DNA of 64,000 bases from an uncultured Dehalococcoidia bacterium (GTDB taxonomy: Bacteria > Chloroflexota > Dehalococcoidia > Lucifugimonadales > UBA1127). The notes beneath the pieces were generated by a model that worked only from the letters and a program-made list of their open reading frames with translations, was not told the DNA's origin and searched no databases. The translations under genes and the position numbers were made by a program. Below, piece after piece: positions 1-8,759 of the stretch; the first letter of the stretch is position 1; the number at the start of each line of letters is the position of its first letter. Location of the stretch: contig OX638292.1 of the NCBI GenBank assembly GCA_951812285.1, forward strand, positions 62,001 through 126,000, read 5' to 3'.

Positions 1-873
1 CGTCACGCTGACGATGCTCGCCACGGCCAGGTCGAAGCCCTTATCGGTGATGGCCGGCACCTGGTGGATGGTGAAGATGCCCATCGCCAGCCCCATCATC
101 AGGAAGGAGAACATCAGCAGGTACAGCGCCGGCGTCCGCAGCGCCTGCGTCAGCGTCCAGTCGATGGGGCTCTGCCCGCCGCCCGACTGCCTCGAGGCCG
201 AAGCGCCGTCGGACCGGGCAACATCCGCCGAGGGCGCGCCGTCAGGGTGCAGGCCCATGTCCTCGGGCTGCCGCCGCATGGTGAGCGCCGCGATGGGGAT
301 CGTCAGCAGCCACGTCGCGATGCCCAGGATAACCCACGACGACTGCCACCCAAACGTCGTCACCAACACGGCGTTCAGCGGAACGAAGATGATGCTGCCG
401 ATGGGAATGCCCATGGTGTAGATGCCCATGGCCCGGCCGCGCTTGCGGACGAACCACTTGGCGACGATGGGCCCGGTGAGCACATTGCCCGCGAACGCAA
501 GCTGCCCCACGCTCCATCCGAGCCCGAAGAGCACGTAGAATTGCCAGACCTCGGAGGCCATCGAGAGGAGCATGATGCTGCCGCCGGCGATGAAGCCGCC
601 GCCGACGTACAGCACGGGCGCGCCCAGTTTGCGGTCGACGATGGGGCCCATCAGCGGGCCGAGAACCGCCATGACGACGGCGCGGATGATGAACACCCCG
701 CCCATAGCTGCCCGCGACCACCCCAGGTCGCCCGTCATGGGCTCCACGAACACCCCGATGCCCACACCGCCGATGCCCATCCCCACGCCCGCGCCCATCA
801 TCGACGTGATGACGATCCACCAGCCGTGAAACAACGCCGGTCTTCTCGTGGCGGCCCGCTCGGTAGTCTCCAT
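1..873 (-). CDS. MFS transporter, 3' end outside the window
   Basis: This is the first 291 codons of a major facilitator superfamily carrier in the inner membrane. The frame stays open from an ATG at 873 to the window edge, so the C-terminal half is missing. The N-terminus reads HGWWIV, typical of oxalate/formate-antiporter-like MFS proteins. Hydrophobic helices follow, with a basic loop of the KWFVRKRGRAMG type after the fourth helix and a polar hinge (RQPEDMGLHPDG) before a TPALYLL helix. The same hinge and helix pattern occurs in the two MFS genes at 27.1-29.9 kb, so all three belong to one subfamily. The substrate cannot be read from the sequence. It is divergent from the ornithine-cyclodeaminase-like gene, with about 90 bp between them. 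Confidence 0.85.
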   Translation of the reverse strand, partial: METTERAATRRPALFHGWWIVITSMMGAGVGMGIGGVGIGVFVEPMTGDLGWSRAAMGGVFIIRAVVMAVLGPLMGPIVDRKLGAPVLYVGGGFIAGGSIMLLSMASEVWQFYVLFGLGWSVGQLAFAGNVLTGPIVAKWFVRKRGRAMGIYTMGIPIGSIIFVPLNAVLVTTFGWQSSWVILGIATWLLTIPIAALTMRRQPEDMGLHPDGAPSADVARSDGASASRQSGGGQSPIDWTLTQALRTPALYLLMFSFLMMGLAMGIFTIHQVPAITDKGFDLAVASIVSVT

Positions 874-945
874 CGTAGTGCCGGCAGTGTAGCAGGGTTT
901 TCGGCTATCGGTGGAGCACGCGCCCCCCGCATGCCGCAGGGATGC

Positions 946-960
946 TATACTCCTGCCGCT
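946..960 (+). promoter_or_regulatory. -10 element of a probably leaderless gene
   Basis: TATACT at 946-951 ends 9 nt before the ATG at 961. A transcript started at normal distance from this box would begin within a few bases of the ATG, and no Shine-Dalgarno sequence is visible. No clear -35 box is seen. Confidence 0.4.
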
Positions 961-1956
961 ATGCCTGACGTACTGCTGCTCTCTGACAAGGACTTCTGGC
1001 CCCTCAGGGCCGATCCCACCTACGCCGACGGACCCCTCGACGCCGTTGAGCGCGCCATCCGCGCCCACAACGAGGGAGTCACCCGGTTCCAGGGCATCGT
1101 CGACCGCAACCCCGGCGAGTTCGAGGGCCTCCGGGTCGCGATGGCCGCCGGCGACGGCACGCTGACCGGCCTGCGCCTCTTCGGCAACCCGCCGCACACC
1201 CGCGCCTTTATGCTCTTCGACGGCACCACACGCGCAATGATGGCGCTCATGGACTACGGGGTGCTCAACTCGCTGCGTGTGGGCGCCATCGCGGGCGTCG
1301 CATCCAAGTACCTCGCACCCAGCGGCGCGAAGGTCCTGGGGCTGCTCGGCACCGGGTGGCAGGCCCCGCCGCAGGTGCAGTCCATCACCCGCGCCGTGCC
1401 CGGCCTCCAGCGCATCCAGGTCTACAGCCCCACGAAGGCCAACCGCGAGACGTTTGCCGACATGATGTCGGAGGCCCACAACATTGAGGTGGTGCCCGTG
1501 GAGTCCATCGAGGCCGCCGTTGACGGCGCGGACATCGTCGATCTGTGCGCCCCCGGCCACTTCGACGTTCACGAGCCTCTGGTGGACCTCGAGTGGGTGA
1601 AGCCGGGCGCGCTGGTCATCTCCATGGCGGCCAAGCAGCTCAGTGAGGAGTTTGTGCTGGCCTGCCGCGTCGCCACGGTCAACTGGAACAGCCTCGCCAA
1701 CGAGCCCCGGCCCCGCCCGCCCTACGACGGCCTCATCGAGAAGGGCCTCTTCTCCCAGGACGACGTCACCGAGCTCGGCCCCATCATGGACGGCGACGCC
1801 GACCCGCGACGCTCGCCCGATGACCGCGTCATCTACGACCTCACCGGCGGCAACGTCCACGACCTCTTCGTCGCCACCTGGGGCTACGAGTGGGCCGTCT
1901 CCCAGGGCCTCGGCTCGACATTCGCCCTCACCGGCGAGTCGCTTCCTCGCTGGTAG
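961..1956 (+). CDS. Ornithine cyclodeaminase / mu-crystallin family protein
   Basis: A 331-residue protein of the ornithine cyclodeaminase / mu-crystallin family. These NAD(P)-binding enzymes include ornithine and other amino-acid cyclodeaminases, alanine dehydrogenases and ketimine reductases. The family core is visible: LNSLRVGAI near residue 103, where the family has its conserved arginine, then AKVLGLLGTGWQA at 123-135 as the Rossmann nucleotide loop, and DIVDLCAPGH as the later beta-strand loop. The ATG at 961 is chosen because it begins the conserved protein just after a -10 box; the frame is open upstream but reads as shadow. The gene stands alone, so its substrate is open. The usual GxGxQA loop reads GTGWQA, and the length is normal for the family. 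Confidence 0.85.
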   Translation: MPDVLLLSDKDFWPLRADPTYADGPLDAVERAIRAHNEGVTRFQGIVDRNPGEFEGLRVAMAAGDGTLTGLRLFGNPPHTRAFMLFDGTTRAMMALMDYGVLNSLRVGAIAGVASKYLAPSGAKVLGLLGTGWQAPPQVQSITRAVPGLQRIQVYSPTKANRETFADMMSEAHNIEVVPVESIEAAVDGADIVDLCAPGHFDVHEPLVDLEWVKPGALVISMAAKQLSEEFVLACRVATVNWNSLANEPRPRPPYDGLIEKGLFSQDDVTELGPIMDGDADPRRSPDDRVIYDLTGGNVHDLFVATWGYEWAVSQGLGSTFALTGESLPRW

Positions 1957-2178
1957 CCCCCCGGCCCCTCCTCGCCCCACCTCTGCCCCATCGATTTCCC
2001 GCCAATTTTTTCGGTATCTGTGACGTAGCCAACGACCACTCCTCTCGCCCCGGATCGCCCGGAACCGAAGTTTCTGTGCGGGCGTATAAGTCTGTGACGC
2101 GGTTGCTAGCGCCGCGGAGGCCACAGGGGACCACGGGTGCAGGTCCCGTCCCAGAACGACGAAAGAGGTGGGGTTCCC

Positions 2179-3963
2179 ATGAACAGTTCATTTGCTAGAA
2201 AAATCCGACTTGCCGCGACGGCCACATGCGCCGCCGCGCTCCTGCTCGCCGCCGTCGCCTGCGGCGGAGACGAAGGGTCCAGCACTTTTGCTGAAGAAAG
2301 CACTGCGACGTACCCAAGTTCCTCAACTACCACGACAACCACTTCGCCACAGCAGCCCGCGCCGGCGATAGCCGCGCCGACGGCGGCTCCAAGCAGCCAG
2401 TCGTCCTCGGCCGTCGCACTTTCAGGAGCACCTGCCGCCGCGGCTCCCCCAACCAGCCAGTCTGATGCGCTGTTGTTCGACGCCATCGCAGCCGCTCCCC
2501 CGGCATCCCAGGCCGCGCCGCCCTCCGCAACCAACTTCCAGGACTACCGGCAGTCCGGCTTCGAGGCCTCCGTGGACGACAGCGTCTCCACTTTCAGCCT
2601 CGACACGGACCGCACGTCCTTCCAGCTTGCCCTCAACTGGGCGCGGGCCAACCACCAGGTCGACCCCGACTCCGTCCGCGCAGAGGAATGGATCAACGCC
2701 TTCAACTACGGCTACGACCTCCCGGCCCACGACGACAGCTTCGCCATCACCACAGAGGCCATCCCGCACCCGCTCCAGGGCGGGCTGCACCTGGTGCGCG
2801 TCGGCTTCCAGGCGCCCGAGTTCCGTGACGACGTTCCGCTGAACGTGACCCTCGTGCTCGACGCCTCCGGCTCCATGGCCGACGGCAATCGCGTCGCCAT
2901 CGCCCGCGAGGCCGCCGAGTCCATCCGCAACAGCCTTGGCCGCGACGACCGCATCGCCGTCGTCCACTTCACCAACAACGTCGTCCGTGACCTCACGGTC
3001 TCCCACACACGCGCCGACGACCGCGACGTCCGTCGCTCCATCGACCAGCTCATCCCGCGTGGATCCACCAACGTCCAGGCGGGCCTCGACCAGGGTGTGC
3101 GGCTCGCAGACCGGGTCCGCCGCGACCGACCCGACGCCTACAACTACATCATCCTCATGTCCGACGGCGTGGCCAACGTCGACGCCACGGACCCCTTCGC
3201 CATCCTGGAGTCCGCCTATGACCGCGACGCCACCAACCCCCTGCGCCTCATCACCATCGGCGTCGGCATCAACAACTACAATGACGTGCTGCTGGAGCAG
3301 CTGGCCCAGCACGGCAACGGCTGGTACCGCTACCTGAGCAACGTGGACCAGGCGCGCGCCACCTTCAGCCGCGACAGCTGGCTCCCGCTCTCCATCCCCT
3401 TCGCCGACCAGACCCGCGCGCAGGTGCGCTGGAACCCCGCTGTCGTCGAGTACTGGCGGCTGGTGGGCTACGAGAATCGCGTGACGTCCGACGAGTCCTT
3501 CACGCAGGACCGCAGGGAGTTCGCGGAGATCCCGATGGGCGCAGCAACCACCGTCTTCTACGAGGTCCAGCTCCGTCCCAGCGCGCAGCTGAACCCCACG
3601 GTGAGGCAGCACCTCGGCGACGTGCAGCTCCGGTGGGTCGAGCCCGGCAGCGGCCTGTCGAACCGGCAGACCGAGACCCTGGCCGCAAGCTCAGGCCAGC
3701 TGAACAACGCGCAGTCCGCAGCCCTCCTCGACTTCGGCGCCCTCGTCGCCCTCGCCGCTGACCGCTACGCCAGCCTGCCCAGCCTCGACAGCCGCGGCGC
3801 CTCCGACGTGCAGCGCGACCTCGCGGACCTGTACCACCGGCTCGTGCCCCTGGACCAGAGCCTCGGACACCTGCAGTCCTACCAGGACTTCCGCTTCCTG
3901 TTGGAGCGTCTGACCGGTGGCTTCCCCACGTACCCGGAGACCGACTCCGGTTACAGCAGATAG
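2179..3963 (+). CDS. YfbK-like von Willebrand factor A domain lipoprotein
   Basis: A 594-residue secreted lipoprotein. Residues 1-30 form a signal peptide ending in a lipobox-like AAVAC; a Ser/Thr/Pro/Ala-rich linker runs to about residue 115. Then comes the YfbK-type N-terminal region (DTDRTSF, EEWINAF), a VWA domain and a C-terminal DUF3520-like part ending with YQDFRFLLERLTGG. The metal-ion-dependent adhesion site is complete: D228-A-S230-G-S232, T297 and D329 (LMSDG). VWA proteins of this type bind partners outside the cytoplasm; no partner is encoded beside it. The start is set by the signal peptide and the AGAGGTGG ribosome site just upstream; an ATG-type start 14 codons earlier would spoil the signal peptide. 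Two strong hairpins follow the stop. Confidence 0.88.
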   Translation: MNSSFARKIRLAATATCAAALLLAAVACGGDEGSSTFAEESTATYPSSSTTTTTTSPQQPAPAIAAPTAAPSSQSSSAVALSGAPAAAAPPTSQSDALLFDAIAAAPPASQAAPPSATNFQDYRQSGFEASVDDSVSTFSLDTDRTSFQLALNWARANHQVDPDSVRAEEWINAFNYGYDLPAHDDSFAITTEAIPHPLQGGLHLVRVGFQAPEFRDDVPLNVTLVLDASGSMADGNRVAIAREAAESIRNSLGRDDRIAVVHFTNNVVRDLTVSHTRADDRDVRRSIDQLIPRGSTNVQAGLDQGVRLADRVRRDRPDAYNYIILMSDGVANVDATDPFAILESAYDRDATNPLRLITIGVGINNYNDVLLEQLAQHGNGWYRYLSNVDQARATFSRDSWLPLSIPFADQTRAQVRWNPAVVEYWRLVGYENRVTSDESFTQDRREFAEIPMGAATTVFYEVQLRPSAQLNPTVRQHLGDVQLRWVEPGSGLSNRQTETLAASSGQLNNAQSAALLDFGALVALAADRYASLPSLDSRGASDVQRDLADLYHRLVPLDQSLGHLQSYQDFRFLLERLTGGFPTYPETDSGYSR

Positions 3964-3966
3964 GAC

Positions 3967-4049
3967 GTTCGGCGCTTCACGGGATCTCGTGAGGCGCCGA
4001 ACACCTGCCTCGCACGGGCCCCGCAGCTTGCGGGGTCCGTGTTGTTATT
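3967..4049 (+). terminator. Double hairpin terminator after the VWA gene
   Basis: The first hairpin is at 3967-4002 (GTTCGGCGC pairing with GCGCCGAAC, inner TCACG/CGTGA). The second is at 4013-4041 (CACGGGCCCCGCA pairing with TGCGGGGTCCGTG) and is followed by TTGTTATT. The second has the form of an intrinsic terminator. Confidence 0.75.
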
Positions 4050-4084
4050 CGAGTGAGCAATAGTGTCACCGCGCAAATTGCTGA

Positions 4085-4120
4085 TTGTGGGAATGAAACC
4101 CCCATTAGTACAATAGAGCT
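4085..4120 (+). promoter_or_regulatory. Promoter of the formate dehydrogenase operon, probably leaderless
   Basis: TTGTGG at 4085-4090 and TACAAT at 4109-4114 are 18 bp apart. The -10 box ends 6 nt before the ATG at 4121, so the message would start at or next to the start codon. No Shine-Dalgarno sequence is visible. Confidence 0.4.
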
Positions 4121-5749
4121 ATGGCCGACCGCACAGGGTCCCATGCGCCGTTCCTCCCGATGCTCCATGACGCCATGGAGCATACTGAGACGATGTCCGA
4201 AGAGACCCTGAACGCTCTCTCCAACGCCCTTCGCATCCCCGCGAGCTACATTCACCAGGCCGCCTCCTTCTATCACTACTCCAACCTCGGCAAGGACCAC
4301 GTCCTGCGCGAGGGCACGTGCGGCGGCCCCACCTGCTGCCTCCCCGGCGTCGGCGTCCGCCGGGGCACGCCCGGCGAGGGCATCGCCTGCCCCGGCCTCT
4401 GCGACCAGGCCCCCGCCGCGCTCGCCGGCGGTGTGTTCCGCGGCACAGCCGCCGACCCCTTCCTCCCACCCCCACCGCCCGCGAGCGTCGACGGCGTCGA
4501 GGAGGTCCTCTTCCACGACATCCGCATCCCCGGCCTGCGCTCGCTCGACGTCTACCGTGCCAACGGCGGCTACGAGCAACTCCGCCGCGTCGTCGAACAG
4601 GACGACGCCGAAGAAGTCATCGTGAACCTGCGCGCAAGCGGCCTCCTCGGCCGCGGCGGCGCGGGCTTCCCCCTCGCCGCCAAGTGGCAGGCTGTCCGCG
4701 AGACCCCCGGCGACCGGAAGTACGTCGTCTGCAACGCCGACGAGGGCGAGCCCGGCACCTTCAAGGACCGCCCCCTCCTCCACCTCAACCCGCACCTGCT
4801 CATCGAGTCCATGGCCATCGCCGGCCACGTCGTCGGCGCGACGGCCGGCGTCATATACCTCCGCTACGAGTACCCGGAGGCCTACGACGTTCTCAACGAG
4901 GCCATCGCCGAGGCGGAGGCCGCAGGAGTCCTCGGCGATTTCGATCTGCAGGTCGCGAGGGGTCTCGGCTCCTACGTCTGCGGCGAGGAGACGTCGCTGC
5001 TGAACTCGCTCGAGGGCCTCGTCCCCTGGCCGCGCGAACGCCCGCCCTTCCCGACACAGAAGGGGCTGTGGGGCCTCCCCACCGTCATCAACAACGTCGA
5101 GACCTTCTGCTCTGTCCCCGCCATCCTCGAGCGCGGCGCCGATTGGTACCGCCACCTCGGCCGCGACGAGAGCGCGGGCACCAAGCTCTACTCCGTCAGC
5201 GGCCGCGTCGCACGCCCGGGCCCCTACGAGCTCCCCCTCGGCGCAACCGCCCGCGAGCTCATCGAAGTCGCGGGCGGCGGCCCCCTGCCCGGCCGCGCGA
5301 TCAAGGGCTACACCATCGGCGGCATCTCCGGCGGTCTTCTCGCCGCCGAGCACCTCGATATGCCGCTCGACTACGCCGCGCCGCGCCAGCACGGCTTCGC
5401 CCTCGGCTCCGGTGGCGTCGTCGTTTTCGACGACGCCTGCTGCGTGGTCGACCTCGTGCGCACCTGCATGCTCTTCTACGAAGCCGAGAGCTGCGGCAAA
5501 TGCTTCCCCTGCCGCGTCGGCACCGTCCGCCTCCGCGAGCGCCTCGACGCGCTGACGGGCCGCGCGGAGCCATCCGCGAACCTGATTGACGAATTCAACG
5601 AGATCGGCGCCGCCATGTCGGCGAACTCCGCGTGCGGGTTGGGGCAGGCGGCTCCCCTGGTATTGCACGGTCTGGTACGATTCTTCGGCGAGGAGTTGGA
5701 AGCCCACCGTCAGGGTGTGTGCCCGGCGGGGGTCTGCCACTTCCTGTAG
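4121..5749 (+). CDS. fdhB: Formate dehydrogenase beta subunit, NuoE-NuoF fusion (NADH/FMN module)
   Basis: A 542-residue protein that should pass electrons from the catalytic subunit to NAD+ through FMN and Fe-S clusters. Residues 10-105 are a short NuoE/thioredoxin-like domain with four cysteines (C67, C72, C90, C94) for a [2Fe-2S] cluster; the gap between the two pairs is about half the usual size. NuoF follows: GLLGRGGAGFP at 174-184 and CNADEGEPGTFKDR at 204-217 for FMN/NADH, SYVCGEETSLL at 284-294, and ESCGKCFPCR at 456-465. C458, C461, C464 and C505 should ligate the [4Fe-4S] cluster. The catalytic gene follows 39 bp downstream. A NuoF of respiratory complex I is less likely, because no other nuo genes are nearby and the partner is an FdhA. 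The ATG at 4121 gives a NuoE start of plausible length. Confidence 0.85.
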   Translation: MADRTGSHAPFLPMLHDAMEHTETMSEETLNALSNALRIPASYIHQAASFYHYSNLGKDHVLREGTCGGPTCCLPGVGVRRGTPGEGIACPGLCDQAPAALAGGVFRGTAADPFLPPPPPASVDGVEEVLFHDIRIPGLRSLDVYRANGGYEQLRRVVEQDDAEEVIVNLRASGLLGRGGAGFPLAAKWQAVRETPGDRKYVVCNADEGEPGTFKDRPLLHLNPHLLIESMAIAGHVVGATAGVIYLRYEYPEAYDVLNEAIAEAEAAGVLGDFDLQVARGLGSYVCGEETSLLNSLEGLVPWPRERPPFPTQKGLWGLPTVINNVETFCSVPAILERGADWYRHLGRDESAGTKLYSVSGRVARPGPYELPLGATARELIEVAGGGPLPGRAIKGYTIGGISGGLLAAEHLDMPLDYAAPRQHGFALGSGGVVVFDDACCVVDLVRTCMLFYEAESCGKCFPCRVGTVRLRERLDALTGRAEPSANLIDEFNEIGAAMSANSACGLGQAAPLVLHGLVRFFGEELEAHRQGVCPAGVCHFL

Positions 5750-5788
5750 CCGCTGCGTCCCGCATGTGCGGGATCGGAGGGACGGGCA

Positions 5789-8506
5789 ATGAGCGTCACC
5801 GCAACCATCGACGGAAAGTCAGTCGACATCCGGGAGGGCGAGTCCATCCTGGAGGCGGCCCGCCGCTGCGGTGCGGAGGTGCCGACGCTCTGCTACGACT
5901 CCCGCGTAGACCCGTCGGCGAGCTGCCGCTTGTGCGTCGTCAAGGTCGACGGCCGCCGCCTCCCCGTCGCCTCCTGCGCCCACGCCCTTACAGCCGACAT
6001 GAACGTCACCACCAGCGACGACGAGCTCGAGGAGAACCGCAAGACCATCCTGAAGCTCGTCCTCTCCGAGAACCCCACGGAGGAATGCCGCTCCTGCATC
6101 GAGCGGGGCCCCTGCGAGCTTCACTCGCTGGCGACCGACTACGGCGTCGAGTCGGACTACTACGACGGCGCCATCAGCGGCCGCATCCCGGAGGACAGTA
6201 ACCCCTTCATCGCCCGCGACTACTCGCAGTGCATCCTCTGCTATCGCTGCACGCGCGTCTGCAACGAGCTTGAGCAGGCCCACGCCATCATCCCGGAGGG
6301 CCGCGGCTTCGGCACCAACATCGTTGCGCCCTTCCACGAGAGCCTGCTTGGCAGCAACTGCACCTTCTGCGGCCAGTGCATCCAGACGTGCCCAACCGGC
6401 GCGCTCATGGACAAGAAGATGCTCGGCAAGGCCGTGGCCGAGGACGTGACCAAGGTCCGTTCTATCTGCCCCTTCTGCGGCACCGGCTGCGGCATCGAGC
6501 TCAACGTCGCGAAGGGCGAGTTCATCGGCGTGACGCCCGACTGGGACGCCCCCGCCAGCGCCGGTTCGCTGTGCGTCAAGGGCCAGTTCGGCATCGACTT
6601 CATCCGCAGCCCCGACCGCCTCACGACGCCCCTCGTCCGCCGCGACGGCGTCCTGCAGCCCGCCACCTGGGACGAGGCCCTCACCCTCCTCGTCGACAAG
6701 TTCCAGACGGTGAGGGCCGAGTCCGGCCCCGGCGCATTCGCCCTGTGGAGCTCGGCCCGCGCCCCGTCCGAGGGCAACTTCCTCATGCAGAAGCTGGCGC
6801 GCGCCGTCCTCGGCACCAACAACATCGACAACTGTTCGCGTACCTGACACGCCCCCACGATCGCCGGTATGGCGGTCATGGTCGGGCGCGGCGCGATGAC
6901 CAACTCCATCGCCGAGCTTGAGAACGCCAAGCTCATCTTCGCGACGGGCACCAATACCACGGAGACCCACCCCGTGCTCGCGCTCCGCGTCAAGCGCGCC
7001 GTCGCCCGGGGCGCGAAGCTCATCGTCGCCGACCCCCGCCGCATCGAGCTCACCGGCTTGGCTGACAGATGGCTGCGCCTGCGCATCGGCACGGACATCC
7101 CCCTCTACAACGCCATGGCCCACGTCATCATCAAGGAGGGGCTGTACAACAAGGAGTACGTGGAGCGGCGCACTGAGGGCATTGAGGAGCTCGCCGACTT
7201 CGTGAAGGGCTACACCCCGCAGGTTGCCGAGAAGATCTCCGGCGTCCCCGCGGAGGACATCATCGCCACCGCCCGAGAGTATGCCACCGCCGGCAACGCC
7301 GCCATCATCTACACCCTCGGCATCACAGAGCACTCCTGCGGCGTCCACAACGTGCAGTCGCTGGCCAACCTAGGCCTGCTGTGCGGCTACTTCGGCATGG
7401 AGAGCGCCGGCGTAAACCCCCTGCGCGGCCAGAACAACGTGCAGGGCGCCGGCGACGCGGGCTGCACCCCCAACTACCTCCCCGGCTACCAGCGCATCAG
7501 CAACCGCGAGGCCCGTGAAGCGTGGGAGCGCGAGTGGGGCGTGCCCATCGACCCGAACCCCGGCAAGACCAAGATCTCCATCCTCGACGAGATCATGGAG
7601 GACAAGGTCCGCTGCGTGTACATCATGGGCGAGAACACCGCCGTGTCCGACGCCAACGTGCTCAAGACCCGCGCGGCCCTCGACCGCGTCGAGTTCCTCG
7701 TCGTGCAGGACATGTTCCTGACCGACACCGCCAAGATGGCCGACATCGTCCTGCCCGCCGCCGCCTTCGCCGAGGTCGACGGTACCTTCTCGAACACCGA
7801 GCGCCGCGTGCAGCTCCTCAACAAGGCCGTCGAGCCCCCGGGCGAGGCCCGCGCAGACTGGGAGATCTTCCTCGACATCATCAACCGCATGGGCTACCCG
7901 CTCCACTACAACCACGCCAGCGAGGTCTGGGACGAGCAGGCGCGCAACTCCCCCATCCTGGCCGGCATCAACTACGACCGCATCCGGATGCAGGGCATCC
8001 AGTGGCCGTGCCCGACGACCGACCACCCCGGCACGCCGTACCTGCACAAGGAGGAGTTCTTCTCCGAGAAGGGCTACTTCCAGCCCGTCCCCCACGTCGA
8101 CCTCGCGGAGCCGCCCGACGCGGAGTACCCGCTCATCCTCACGACCGGCCGCCGCCGCCCGACGTACCACACAGGCACCCAGACCGGCCGCGTCGACGGC
8201 TTCGAGCTGCTCGTCCCCCGCGAGGGCCTCGAGGTGCACCCGGACGACGCCGACGCCCTCGGCATCGCTGACGGCGACCTCGTCGAAATCTCCTCGCGCC
8301 GCGGCAGTCTGCAACTGAACGCCATCATCACCGACAAGTCGCCCGAGGGCGTCGTCTTCATGACCTTCCACTTCCCGGAGGGCGTCCTCACCAACATCCT
8401 GACCACCGACGCCCACGACCCGGTAACGGAAACAGCCGAGTTCAAAGCCTGCGCCGTCAAGGTAGCCAAGGTCACGGAACCGGAGGAGATCCCAGCCTCC
8501 GGCTAA
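5789..8506 (+). CDS. fdhA: Selenocysteine formate dehydrogenase alpha subunit (UGA at codon 353)
   Basis: Codons 1-352 and 354-905 are one frame interrupted only by TGA at 6845-6847. The joined protein reads NCSRT-U-HAPTIAG, which matches the active-site motif of selenocysteine formate dehydrogenases (E. coli FdhF has V-U-HGPSVAG). N-terminal NuoG-like part: [2Fe-2S] ligands C35, C46, C49, C63; the C100/C103/C109 motif; two ferredoxin clusters at C148-C158 and C191-C201. Molybdopterin part: [4Fe-4S] ligands C227, C230, C234, C262; Sec353 as Mo/W ligand followed by the catalytic His; a C-terminal molybdopterin dinucleotide-binding domain (GRRRPTYHTGTQTGR near 785). It should oxidise formate and feed the NuoE-NuoF partner upstream. 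GGAGG precedes the ATG. Automatic gene calling would split it at the TGA, giving a 352-residue piece and one starting at 6869. Confidence 0.9.
6855..6881 (+). promoter_or_regulatory. Bacterial SECIS-like hairpin for UGA recoding
   Basis: Seven pairs (GATCGCC with GGCGGTC, one G-T wobble) close a five-base loop GGTAT at 6866-6870. After one C-A mismatch, three more pairs (CCA/TGG) extend the stem. The loop begins with the GGU that SelB recognises in E. coli fdhF. Eighteen bases separate the UGA from this GGU, the same number as in E. coli fdhF as I recall that sequence. Confidence 0.75.
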
Positions 8507-8510
8507 CTCC

Positions 8511-8725
8511 CGTACGTCATCCCGGCGAAGGCCGGGACCCTAACCTCCGTACGTCATCCCGGCGAAGGCCGGGACCCTAACCTCCGTACGTCATCCCGGC
8601 GGAGGCCGGGATCCTAACCTCCGTACGTCATCCCGGCGAAGGCCGGGATCCTAACCTCCGTTCGTCATCCCGGCGAAGGCCGGGATCCTAACCTCCGTTC
8701 GTCATCCCGGCGAAGGCCGGGATCC
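8511..8725 (+). repeat. Tandem array of a 37-bp palindrome unit, about 5.8 copies
   Basis: Units begin at 8511, 8548, 8585, 8622, 8659 and 8696 (partial). Each holds the palindrome CCCGGCGAAGGCCGGG plus a CTAACCTC spacer. Copies differ at a few bases only (GTACG/GTTCG, GACC/GATC). The array starts five bases after the fdhA stop codon. The palindrome belongs to the family dispersed elsewhere in the window. Confidence 0.9.
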
Positions 8726-8759
8726 AGAGGGGCGGGGATGTGGACCGGGCCCCCCTGCG

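Noticed and set aside
6845-6847. TGA as a real stop making fdhA a pseudogene
   Set aside because: Both sides stay in one frame with full domain conservation, the motif matches the Sec site, and a SECIS-like hairpin follows.
8511-8725. CRISPR array
   Set aside because: The repeats are directly joined 37-bp units with no unique spacers, and no cas gene is nearby.
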